Shown in pieces: positions 1 to 5,830 of a DNA stretch of 11,371 nt. The DNA is from an uncultured Oscillospiraceae bacterium (GTDB lineage Bacteria; Bacillota; Clostridia; Oscillospirales; Oscillospiraceae). The first letter of the stretch is position 1; each line of letters starts with the position of its first letter. Both the position numbers and the translations under genes were made by a program. Below the pieces are notes generated by a model. It did not search any database. It was not told the origin of the DNA and saw nothing but the letters and a program-made list of their open reading frames with translations. Where the stretch lies: contig CAKUHV010000055.1 of assembly GCA_934659445.1 (NCBI GenBank), positions 1 to 11,371 on the forward strand, in the 5' to 3' direction.

Positions 1-1313
1 TCGGCGACGATCTCGGAGTTCTCGCCGCCCATGATGCCCGCCAGACCCACGGCCCGGGTCTCGTCGGCGATGACCAGATGGTTGGCGTTCAGAACGTGCT
101 CCTTGCCGTCCAGAGTGGTCAGCTTCTCCCCCTCCTGGGCCCGGCGGACGATGATCCTGCCGCCCTTCACATAGCGGTAGTCAAAGGCGTGCATGGGCTG
201 GCCGTACTCCAGCATGACGTAGTTGGTGATATCCACGATGTTGTTGATGGGGCGCACGCCCATGCTGCGCAGCCGCTCCCGCATCCACTTGGGGGAGGGG
301 GCGATCTTCACGTTGCGCACCATGCGGGCGGTGTACCGGGGCACCAGGTCGGCGGCGGGGGTCTCCACATCCAGCAGCTCCATCAGGTCGCCCTCCGCGC
401 CGCCCTTCACCTCGGGCTGGTGCAGGCGCAGGGGCTGATCGAAGGTGGCGGCGGCCTCCCGGGCCAGACCGATCACGGACAGGCAGTCGGGGCGGTTGGG
501 GGTGATCTCAAACTCTACCACGTGGTCGTCGGCGTTGATGATGGGCTTGATGTCGTCCCCGGGCTTGCAGTCCTCGCGGAGGACAAAGATGCCGTCGGGG
601 ATGCAGTGGGGAAACTCCTTCTGCTCGGCGTGGAGATCGGCCAGGGTGCAGTAGCTGTCTGTTTTGGTGTTGTAAGCCACCAGATCGCCCTCGTGGAGGT
701 TGGCACATACCGTATCGGGGCAGACCGTGGCATTGCCGATGTCGGCGCAGGTGTGGAAGGTGCCGTTTTCCAGCGGCATGACCTCCAGCATTTTGGCGCA
801 CACCACGGGGCCGTAGACCTTGTCCCCGGGCTTGATGTCGGCGGGGATGGAGGGCTTGGCGGGGTCGATGGGGTGGTAGTCGTTCAGCAGGGCGGCAGCG
901 GTGATGGCGGCGTAGGGGAAGTCACGCTCGTCCAGGCCCAGCTCGCTCAGGCCGCACATCATGCCGTCGGACACCACGCCCCGCAGCTTGCCTTTTTCGA
1001 TCTTCTTGCCCCCGGGCAGGGTGGACTTGTGCAGGGCCACGGGCACCAGATCGCCCACGTGGATGTTCCACGCGCCGGTGACGATCTGGATGGGCGCCTC
1101 TCTGCCCACCTCCAGCTGGCACACCCACATATGGTCGGAGTCGGGGTGGCGCTCCATGGACAGGATGCGGCCCACCACTACGTTGGAGATCTCGGCCCCC
1201 AGATCCTCGGTGACCTCCACCTTGGAGCCGGACAGGGTCATGGCCTCCGCAAAATCTTTATCGCTGGCATCAACGGTGACAAATTCGTTGAGCCATTTAC
1301 GGCTTAAATTCAT
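1..1313 (-). CDS. pheT: Phenylalanine--tRNA ligase beta subunit (PheT), 5' part; runs off the left edge
   Basis: Beta subunit of the cytoplasmic alpha2beta2 enzyme that charges tRNA-Phe. 437 residues are visible, roughly half of a usual 790-800 residue PheT, and the frame is still open at the edge. It starts MNLSRKWLNEFV, the family N terminus, at ATG 1313, with AAGGGAG 8 nt upstream. Residues about 40-125 are the EMAP-type tRNA-binding OB domain (HPDSD near 57-61, LPGGKKIEKGKLRGV at 99-113, DGMMCG at 116-121). The B3/B4 editing region starts near VVEFEITPNRPDCLSV (265-280) and includes INNIVDITNYVMLEYGQP and HAFDY. The B5 and catalytic-like domains are outside the window. Oddity: about 100 extra residues (136-236) lie between the OB domain and B3/B4, with the frame intact. 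It is the third gene of the T-box operon, after pheS. Confidence 0.97.
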   Translation of the reverse strand, partial: MNLSRKWLNEFVTVDASDKDFAEAMTLSGSKVEVTEDLGAEISNVVVGRILSMERHPDSDHMWVCQLEVGREAPIQIVTGAWNIHVGDLVPVALHKSTLPGGKKIEKGKLRGVVSDGMMCGLSELGLDERDFPYAAITAAALLNDYHPIDPAKPSIPADIKPGDKVYGPVVCAKMLEVMPLENGTFHTCADIGNATVCPDTVCANLHEGDLVAYNTKTDSYCTLADLHAEQKEFPHCIPDGIFVLREDCKPGDDIKPIINADDHVVEFEITPNRPDCLSVIGLAREAAATFDQPLRLHQPEVKGGAEGDLMELLDVETPAADLVPRYTARMVRNVKIAPSPKWMRERLRSMGVRPINNIVDITNYVMLEYGQPMHAFDYRYVKGGRIIVRRAQEGEKLTTLDGKEHVLNANHLVIADETRAVGLAGIMGGENSEIVA

Positions 1314-1363
1314 AGATAAAACTCCCTTATATGATTCGGTCGAAGTGACCGCCTTGTTTTTTT

Positions 1364-1502
1364 AAGCCTTCCCCCCTCAGGGGGGAAGGTGCCGCGGAAA
1401 GCATGGCGGATGAGGGGACGTACTTCGGGGGGCTGCTTACGAGAGCACCCTCATCCGTCCGGCCTGCGGCCATCCACCTTCCCCCTGCCAGGGGGAAGGC
1501 TT
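1364..1502. repeat. Composite inverted-repeat element between pheS and pheT
   Basis: A 139-bp element fills most of the 211-bp pheS-pheT gap. Each end is itself a hairpin: CCTTCCCCCC...GGGGGGAAGG at 1368-1389 on the left and CCTTCCCCC...GGGGGAAGG at 1478-1499 on the right. The ends are also inverted copies of each other, sharing AAGCCTTCCCCC at the tip and GGATGAGGG further in (1407-1415, mirrored at 1447-1455). The whole can fold into one long imperfect stem or two terminal hairpins. It has no ORF and no T-tract in the direction of the phe operon, so a strong terminator is unlikely. I recall similar palindromes scattered through Oscillospiraceae genomes, but copy number cannot be seen here. 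Confidence 0.75.
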
Positions 1503-1524
1503 GTTCTATCTCGCTTGAGCTTTT

Positions 1525-2550
1525 TTAAAACTGCTCCAGGAACCGCACGTCGTTCTCGAAGATCAGCCGCAGGTCGGCGATCTTGAACTGCCGCATGGCC
1601 AGCCGCTCCAGACCCATGCCGAAGGCCCAGCCGGAGTAGACCTGGGGGTCGATGCCGCTCATCTCCAGCACACGGGGGTGGATCATGCCGGCGCCCAGCA
1701 CCTCGATCCAGCCCTCGCCCTTACAGGTGGGGCAGCCCTTGCCGCCGCACTTGTGGCACTGCACGTCCATCTCGCAGGAGGGCTCGGTGAAGGGGAAGTG
1801 GTGGGGGCGGAAGCGGGTGACGGTGCCCTTGCCGAACAGCTGCTCCATCACGGCGTTCAGGGTGCCCTTCAGGTCGGCCATGGTCACGCCCTTGTCGATG
1901 ACCATGCCCTCGATCTGGTGGAACATGGGGGAGTGGGTGGCGTCCACCTCGTCCTTGCGGTACACCCGGCCGGGGGCCACGATGCGGATGGGCAGCTTCA
2001 TGGTCTCCATGGCGTGCACCTGCATGGGGCTGGTCTGGCTGCGCAGCATCACCCGGCTGTCGTTGTCGAAATAGAAGGTGTCCGACCAGTCGCGGGAGGG
2101 GTGGCCCTCCTCGGCGTTCAGACGGTCGAAGTTGTAATAGGCCAGCTCGATCTCCGGGCCGTCCAGAATGGTGAAGCCCATGCCCACGAATATGTCCTTG
2201 ATCTCGTCCAGAGCCACATACATGGGGTGCTTGTGGCCCAGCTTCACACTCTCGCCGGGCACGGTGACGTCCACGGCCTCCGCCTTCAGGCGGGCGTCCA
2301 TGGCGGTCTGCTCCACCTGAACGGCGGCGCGGTCGATGGCCTGCTCCAGGGCGGCGCGCACCTCGTTGGCCAGCTGGCCCATGGCGGGGCGCTCCTCGGC
2401 GGACAGCCTGCCCATCTGCTTGAGCACGGCGGTCAGCTCGCCCTTCTTGCCCAGATATTTCACCCGCAGCTCGTCCAGCTGGGCGCGGTCATTGACCTGC
2501 TCCAGGGCGGCCAGGGCCTGGGCCCGGATGCTTGCTAACTGTTCTTTCAT
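1525..2550 (-). CDS. pheS: Phenylalanine--tRNA ligase alpha subunit (PheS)
   Basis: Catalytic alpha subunit that activates phenylalanine and transfers it to tRNA-Phe, partner of PheT. At 341 residues it is full length. Residues 1-85 form a helical, probably coiled-coil tRNA-binding arm. The class II aaRS core follows: KLGHKHPM near 103-110, motif 2 around GRVYRKDEVDATHSPMFHQIEG's first half at 194-213, FTEPSCEMDV at 254-263, the CxxCGGKGCxxC zinc-ribbon-like stretch at 265-276 that is usual in bacterial PheS, and motif 3 GWAFGMGLERLAM at 307-319. ATG 2550 has AAGGAG about 11 nt upstream. It lies 70 bp downstream of the deacetylase gene with no promoter or second T-box visible in that gap, so it should be transcribed from the T-box leader at 3741. 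The pheS-to-pheT gap holds the palindromic element. Confidence 0.98.
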   Translation of the reverse strand: MKEQLASIRAQALAALEQVNDRAQLDELRVKYLGKKGELTAVLKQMGRLSAEERPAMGQLANEVRAALEQAIDRAAVQVEQTAMDARLKAEAVDVTVPGESVKLGHKHPMYVALDEIKDIFVGMGFTILDGPEIELAYYNFDRLNAEEGHPSRDWSDTFYFDNDSRVMLRSQTSPMQVHAMETMKLPIRIVAPGRVYRKDEVDATHSPMFHQIEGMVIDKGVTMADLKGTLNAVMEQLFGKGTVTRFRPHHFPFTEPSCEMDVQCHKCGGKGCPTCKGEGWIEVLGAGMIHPRVLEMSGIDPQVYSGWAFGMGLERLAMRQFKIADLRLIFENDVRFLEQF

Positions 2551-2590
2551 AATGAAACCTTCTCCTTTGCGGTGTAGTTTATGTTGGGAA

Positions 2591-2609
2591 CCCTCCCCGG
2601 CGGGGAGGG
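2591..2609. other. Perfect hairpin between deacetylase gene and pheS
   Basis: CCCTCCCC and GGGGAGGG form a perfect 8-bp stem with a 3-nt loop in the 70-bp gap. No T-run follows in the minus (operon) direction, so it is not a standard intrinsic terminator. It could be a processing or stability boundary that lowers or protects pheST mRNA relative to the deacetylase mRNA; that role is inference. Confidence 0.5.
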
Positions 2610-2620
2610 GTAGGGAAAAC

Positions 2621-3478
2621 TCAGAAGCACCGGCTGACCGGGCGGTCCATGGACACGGTCTTCCGGGGCAGACTGTAAAAGCCCTTTGACAGGTCGGCCA
2701 CCCCCTCGCGGGTCAGCACGGTCATGGCGAAGCGGCCCGCGATGTAGTCGGCGGCCCAGGAGTCCTTCACCCCGTAGGGGTAGGCGAAGTAGAGCACCTC
2801 GTTGCCCAGCTCCTCCTCCAGCCGCCGGGCGCTCTTTTCGATGTCGCCGATCACCCGGGTCTGAAAGCCCTCCCGACTCTCCCCCTTCAGCCGCTGGATG
2901 CCGTTGGGGCTGCCGGCAATGTAAGCGCCGTTGCGCTCGTCCAGATTGTGCAGCCAGTAGGTGTGCGAGCCGAACTCCACCAGCCCGGACATGGACATCT
3001 CCCGGCACATATCCCAGGTGAGGTAGGTGGGGGCCTCCTCGTCCAGTCGGCCGCAGATCACGGCGATCACCGCCTTGGTCTCCAGCTTCTGAAGAATGGG
3101 AAAGGCCAGCTCGTAATTGCTGCGGTAGCCGTCGTCCAGGGTGATCATCACCGCCTTCTCGGGCAGGGGCACGCCCTCCACCAGATCCCGGGGGAGTACG
3201 GCGGTGTAGCCGTTGTCCGCCAGCCAGCGCAGGTCCTCTTCAAAACGCTGGGCGGTGACCACCATGGAGTTGCCGTTCACCTCGGCTTCGGTCTGCACCA
3301 GATGGTGATACATCAAAACAGTGACCTTGTGGCGGCTCTTGGCGGAGTATGAGGTGACCCTGGTCTCCACCGGGGGAACGGGGGTGTACTCCGGCTCCGG
3401 CTCCTGGGGCGGGGCGGGCTGATTTGCCGCCGACAGCAGGAAGCACAGGGTGAGCAGGGATGCGAGCAGTCGCTCCAT
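2621..3478 (-). CDS. Exported polysaccharide deacetylase (NodB/CE4-like)
   Basis: Probable metal-dependent deacetylase acting outside the membrane on an N-acetylated glycan; the substrate (peptidoglycan, poly-GlcNAc or other) cannot be told. Of 285 residues, 1-19 are a hydrophobic signal peptide or anchor, about 20-40 a Pro/Glu-rich linker, and about 52-260 the NodB domain. Visible motifs are MYHHL (56-60), the TLDDGY metal/catalytic motif (113-118, Asp115-Asp116), SHTYWLH (171-177, the two metal-binding His in the H-x4-H arrangement) and FAYPYG (231-236). GAAAGGAG precedes ATG 3478. It is the first gene behind the Phe T-box and is followed by pheS in the same direction. A cell-envelope enzyme in an aminoacyl-tRNA synthetase operon is odd. 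Family is confident, substrate unknown. Confidence 0.9.
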   Translation of the reverse strand: MERLLASLLTLCFLLSAANQPAPPQEPEPEYTPVPPVETRVTSYSAKSRHKVTVLMYHHLVQTEAEVNGNSMVVTAQRFEEDLRWLADNGYTAVLPRDLVEGVPLPEKAVMITLDDGYRSNYELAFPILQKLETKAVIAVICGRLDEEAPTYLTWDMCREMSMSGLVEFGSHTYWLHNLDERNGAYIAGSPNGIQRLKGESREGFQTRVIGDIEKSARRLEEELGNEVLYFAYPYGVKDSWAADYIAGRFAMTVLTREGVADLSKGFYSLPRKTVSMDRPVSRCF

Positions 3479-3500
3479 GGGGAACTCCTTTCAGGGCATG

Positions 3501-3538
3501 AAAAAAGCCCTTCCTCCCAAAGAAATTGGGACGAAAGG
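3501..3538 (-). terminator. T-box attenuator terminator
   Basis: On the minus strand CCTTTCGTCCCAA and TTTGGGAGGAAGGG form a stem around a short loop, followed by CTTTTTT (3507-3501). It overlaps CGTCCC, which the antiterminator also needs, so the two structures are mutually exclusive. It ends 22 nt before the deacetylase start. Confidence 0.92.
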
Positions 3539-3741
3539 CATCACCCTCCGCGGTACCACCCGCATTCGCGCCCCACAGGGACGCGCACTCAACATTCCGG
3601 TAACGGCGGAAGACCCGTCCCGCTCTCGCGGGCCGCTCCCGGGCGAACCAAGCCGTTCTCTGTCCCGGGGCGGCTTTCAGCCGGCGGCCGCCCCTCTCTG
3701 TAGGAGAAAAAAGCTATTTTCCCGTTCTTCGCATTTGAACA
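3501..3741 (-). promoter_or_regulatory. T-box leader, tRNA-Phe-responsive, upstream of deacetylase-pheS-pheT
   Basis: On the minus strand this leader has T-box hallmarks in order. The AGAGAG motif and GCTGAAAGC apical part of Stem I are within about 3675-3700. The specifier region GGTTCGCCCGGGAGC gives specifier TTC (Phe) at 3647-3645. The T-box sequence GGGTGGTACCGCGG is at 3561-3548. CGTCCC (3533-3528) can pair with the T-box for antitermination or join the terminator. The variable base of the TGGN bulge is T, matching the A discriminator of tRNA-Phe. Uncharged tRNA-Phe should stabilise the antiterminator and turn the operon on. Specifier and discriminator agree with the pheS/pheT content downstream. 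Stem I boundaries are approximate. Confidence 0.95.
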
Positions 3742-3747
3742 CCACTT

Positions 3748-3776
3748 TTTATATCATAAAATGTCTTGAAATGCAA
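3748..3776 (-). promoter_or_regulatory. Sigma-A-like promoter of the T-box/deacetylase/pheST operon
   Basis: Reading the minus strand, TTGCAT (3776-3771) and TATAAA (3753-3748) are separated by exactly 17 nt, close to the TTGACA-17-TATAAT consensus. Transcription would start near 3741, just before Stem I of the T-box. Its -35 region interlocks with the divergent promoter at 3766-3794. Confidence 0.75.
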
Positions 3777-3794
3777 GGGGAAATAGGGTATCAT
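3766..3794 (+). promoter_or_regulatory. Sigma-A-like promoter of the sufC/sufB-type operon
   Basis: TTGAAA (3766-3771) and TATCAT (3789-3794) are separated by 17 nt. A start near 3801 gives a leader of about 139 nt before the ATPase gene. Its -35 lies inside the spacer of the opposing phe promoter, and the two -35 hexamers share base 3771, so one polymerase should exclude the other. Confidence 0.7.
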
Positions 3795-3905
3795 AAGCCT
3801 TGGTTTTGTGAAAAATTTCCCTGTATGGGGGCGGAGTTTCCGGCAGCTTTCACCGGAGACGGGAAAATACCGGCCGCTGCGGGCCGCGCTCCGGAACAGG
3901 AGAGC

Positions 3906-3921
3906 CCCGGCCCGCGCCGGG
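3906..3921 (+). other. Hairpin just upstream of the SmsC ribosome binding site
   Basis: CCCGGC, a CCGC loop and GCCGGG form a 6-bp GC-only stem ending 6 nt before the GGAGG at 3928-3932. The 139-nt leader here is GC-rich and otherwise featureless. The hairpin may affect translation or mRNA stability; no known riboswitch motif is visible. Confidence 0.35.
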
Positions 3922-3939
3922 ATTTACGGAGGAAAAAGC

Positions 3940-4665
3940 ATGATCGAGTTACAGCACCTCTGCTACGATGTAGAGCAGGACGGCGAGCTGAAGCACATTC
4001 TGAAGGACATCAGCCTGACCATTGACGAGCGCTTTGTGGCCATCACCGGCCCCAACGGGGGCGGCAAGTCCACTCTGGCCAAGGTGATTGCCGGTATTCT
4101 GCCCCCTACTCAGGGGCGCATTCTGTTTGACGGGGAGGACATTACCGACCTGTCCGTCACCGACCGGGCCCGCCGGGGCATCAGCTTTGCCTTTCAGCAG
4201 CCGGTGCGCTTCAAGGGGCTTACGGTGAAGGATCTGATCACTCTGGCCGCCGGGCGGCCCATCGGCGTGCCCGAGGCCTGCGAGTATCTGTCTGAGGTGG
4301 GTCTGTGCGCCAAGGACTATATCGACCGGGAGCTGGATACCTCCCTGTCCGGGGGCGAGGTCAAGCGCATCGAGATCGCCATGATCATGGCCCGGGCCAC
4401 CAAGCTGTCCCTGTTCGACGAGCCGGAGGCCGGCATCGACCTGTGGTCCTTCTCCAACCTGATCAAGGTGTTTGAGCATCTGCACGAGAAGATCAACGGC
4501 TCTATCATCATCATCTCCCATCAGGAGCGTATCCTGAATATTGCCGACCGGGTCATCGTGCTGGCCGACGGGCAGGTAAAGCAGGACGGCAGGCGGGAGC
4601 AGATCCTGCCCGAGCTGCTGGCCGCCCCCACCGTGTGCAGCGCGCTGGCGGACAAGGTCCACTGA
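3940..4665 (+). CDS. sufC: Fe-S cluster assembly ATPase, SufC/SmsC type
   Basis: Cytosolic ABC-type ATPase that works with a SufB-like scaffold to build iron-sulfur clusters; not a transporter subunit, since no membrane protein is encoded nearby. Its 241 residues contain Walker A GPNGGGKST (37-45), Q-loop FAFQQPVRF with Gln86, signature LSGGEVKR (136-143), Walker B LSLFDEPEAGID with Glu161, and the H-loop His194 in IIISHQE. ATG 3940 has GGAGG 7 nt upstream and matches the SufC N terminus; the open frame extends back to 3808 but that part is not coding-like. The next gene follows after 18 bp. With the short 306-residue partner and no sufS, sufU or sufD nearby, this fits the minimal SUF-like system described as SMS (SmsC). 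The exact subfamily is inference. Confidence 0.92.
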   Translation: MIELQHLCYDVEQDGELKHILKDISLTIDERFVAITGPNGGGKSTLAKVIAGILPPTQGRILFDGEDITDLSVTDRARRGISFAFQQPVRFKGLTVKDLITLAAGRPIGVPEACEYLSEVGLCAKDYIDRELDTSLSGGEVKRIEIAMIMARATKLSLFDEPEAGIDLWSFSNLIKVFEHLHEKINGSIIIISHQERILNIADRVIVLADGQVKQDGRREQILPELLAAPTVCSALADKVH

Positions 4666-4683
4666 GAAGGGAGAGGTTGCTTT

Positions 4684-5604
4684 ATGATCGACGCGATCCA
4701 GAAGAGCCTGCTGGAAAAGGTGGCAGAGCTCCACGACGTGCCCGAAGGGGCCTATAACATCCGGGCCAACGGCAAGAAGGCCGCCCGGGGCACCACCGCC
4801 AACATCGACATCGTCACCAAGGACGACAAGGATGGTATTGATATCATCATCAAGCCGGGAACCAGGAACGAGTCTGTCCACATCCCCGTGGTCCTCAGCG
4901 AGAGCGGCCTGCAGGACATGGTGTACAACGACTTCTTTGTGGGCGAGGGCAGCGACGTGACCATCGTGGCCGGCTGCGGCATCCACAACTGCGGCGTGCA
5001 GCAGTCCCGCCACGACGGCATCCACACCTTCTATGTGGGCAAGAACGCCCGGGTGCGCTATGTGGAGCGCCACTACGGCGAGGGGGACGGCGGCGGAGAG
5101 AATGTGATGAACCCCACCACTGTGGTCCACCTGGAGGAGGGGGCCTATATGGAGATGGAGACCACCCAGATCAAGGGCGTGGACTCCACCCTGCGGGAGA
5201 CCCGGGCCGACCTGGGCCCCGACTCCACCCTGATCATCAAGGAGAAGGTGATGACCCACGGCAAGCAGCACGCCAAGTCTGATTTCACCGTGGATCTCAA
5301 CGGCAAGGGCTGCCGCACCAACGTGATCTCCCGGTCTGTGGCCCGGGGGGACTCCAGGCAGACCTTTATGGCCCGCATCAACGGCAACAGCGAATGCTAC
5401 GGACACTCCGAGTGTGATGCCATCATCATGGACAACGGCGTGGTGGCTGCCATTCCGGAGGTCACCGCCTACTGCGTGGACGCCCAGCTGGTGCACGAGG
5501 CGGCCATCGGCAAGATCGCCGGGGAGCAGCTGATCAAGCTGCAGACCCTGGGCCTGACCGAGCGGGAGGCCGAGGAGCAGATCGTCAACGGCTTCCTCAA
5601 GTAA
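4684..5604 (+). CDS. Fe-S cluster scaffold, short SufB/SufD-family protein (SmsB-like)
   Basis: Predicted scaffold on which the cluster forms, partner of the ATPase 18 bp upstream. It has 306 residues against about 420-495 for classical SufD/SufB, and it lacks much of the N-terminal region. The beta-helix core runs from about 60 to 240. The C terminus matches SufB: ECDAII (243-248), LVHEAAIGKI (269-278), EQLIKLQTLGL (281-291) and a VNGF end (301-304). By hand alignment, Cys244 falls on E. coli SufB Cys405, and His271 and Glu272 on His433 and Glu434, the assembly-site residues. Further cysteines sit at 98, 103, 210, 238 and 264. Retention of the Cys favours a SufB-like over a SufD-like role. 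SD-like AAGGGAGAGG precedes ATG 4684. The name smsB would fit the minimal SUF-like system; generic pipelines may call it SufD family. Confidence 0.9.
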   Translation: MIDAIQKSLLEKVAELHDVPEGAYNIRANGKKAARGTTANIDIVTKDDKDGIDIIIKPGTRNESVHIPVVLSESGLQDMVYNDFFVGEGSDVTIVAGCGIHNCGVQQSRHDGIHTFYVGKNARVRYVERHYGEGDGGGENVMNPTTVVHLEEGAYMEMETTQIKGVDSTLRETRADLGPDSTLIIKEKVMTHGKQHAKSDFTVDLNGKGCRTNVISRSVARGDSRQTFMARINGNSECYGHSECDAIIMDNGVVAAIPEVTAYCVDAQLVHEAAIGKIAGEQLIKLQTLGLTEREAEEQIVNGFLK

Positions 5605-5624
5605 AGAAATTTAATCATATAGCA

Positions 5625-5811
5625 TAAGGGGACGTATTGCGTCCAATGTCGCTAAGTTATGGGCCTGTCATTGCGAGCCAGTTCGCAAACTGGCGCGGCA
5701 ATCCGTTTTCTCAAACTTTGGGAATACGGATTCCCACGGCAGTGACATCGGTCACTGCCTCGGAATGACAGATTCCACTTAACGAAATGACATTGGAGGG
5801 GCGTCCCCTTA
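5625..5811. mobile_element. MITE-like nested inverted-repeat element with TA flanks
   Basis: A 187-bp non-coding element fills most of the 226-bp gap between the scaffold gene and nnrD. The outer ends are inverted copies: TAAGGGGACG (5625-5634) with CGTCCCCTTA (5802-5811), then a few unmatched bases, then TCCAATGTC (5642-5650) with GACATTGGA (5789-5797). TA on both sides (5625-5626 and 5810-5811) fits a TA target duplication as made by mariner/IS630-type transposases. No transposase is encoded. The right end runs into ATTTTTTA, so a folded transcript might also act as a terminator for the operon upstream. The SD of nnrD begins only 7 nt past the element. Confidence 0.7.
5666..5770. repeat. 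Inner palindromic repeat nested in the MITE-like element
   Basis: A second inverted pair lies inside the outer element: TGTCATTGCGAGCCAGT at the left and its imperfect mirror ending GAATGACA at the right (to 5770). Each half carries its own hairpin: CCAGTTCGCAAACTGG at 5679-5694 and CAGTGACATCGGTCACTG at 5741-5758. AATCCG and CGGATT also pair in the middle. The TGTCATTGCGAG...CGGAATGACA pattern is one I recall as a freestanding repeat in related genomes, so this may be one repeat inserted into another. Confidence 0.65.
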
Positions 5812-5830
5812 TTTTTTAGGAGGGAAAGCG

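Noticed and set aside
78..1307. Long open frame on the plus strand opposite pheT (409 codons)
   Set aside because: Antisense shadow of pheT caused by GC-rich codon bias; the product is a low-complexity Gly/His/Val-rich string with no domain and no proper SD.
1355..1389. T-run plus hairpin near 1355-1389 as a pheS terminator
   Set aside because: The T-run is on the wrong side: in the direction of the phe operon the hairpin is followed by A residues, so it is not an intrinsic terminator there.
3778..3821. GGGAAAT ... ATTTCCC inverted pair around the plus-strand promoter as an operator
   Set aside because: Only 7 bp per arm with a 30-nt separation; not a recognised regulator site and likely chance.
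3808..3939. Upstream extension of the SufC frame to an ATG at 3808
   Set aside because: The extra 44 codons do not resemble SufC, and the strong GGAGG sits before ATG 3940, which matches the family N terminus.
3949..5496. 515-codon open frame on the minus strand across both Fe-S genes
   Set aside because: Spans two well-supported plus-strand genes, has His/Gly/Val-rich low-complexity translation and no recognisable motif.
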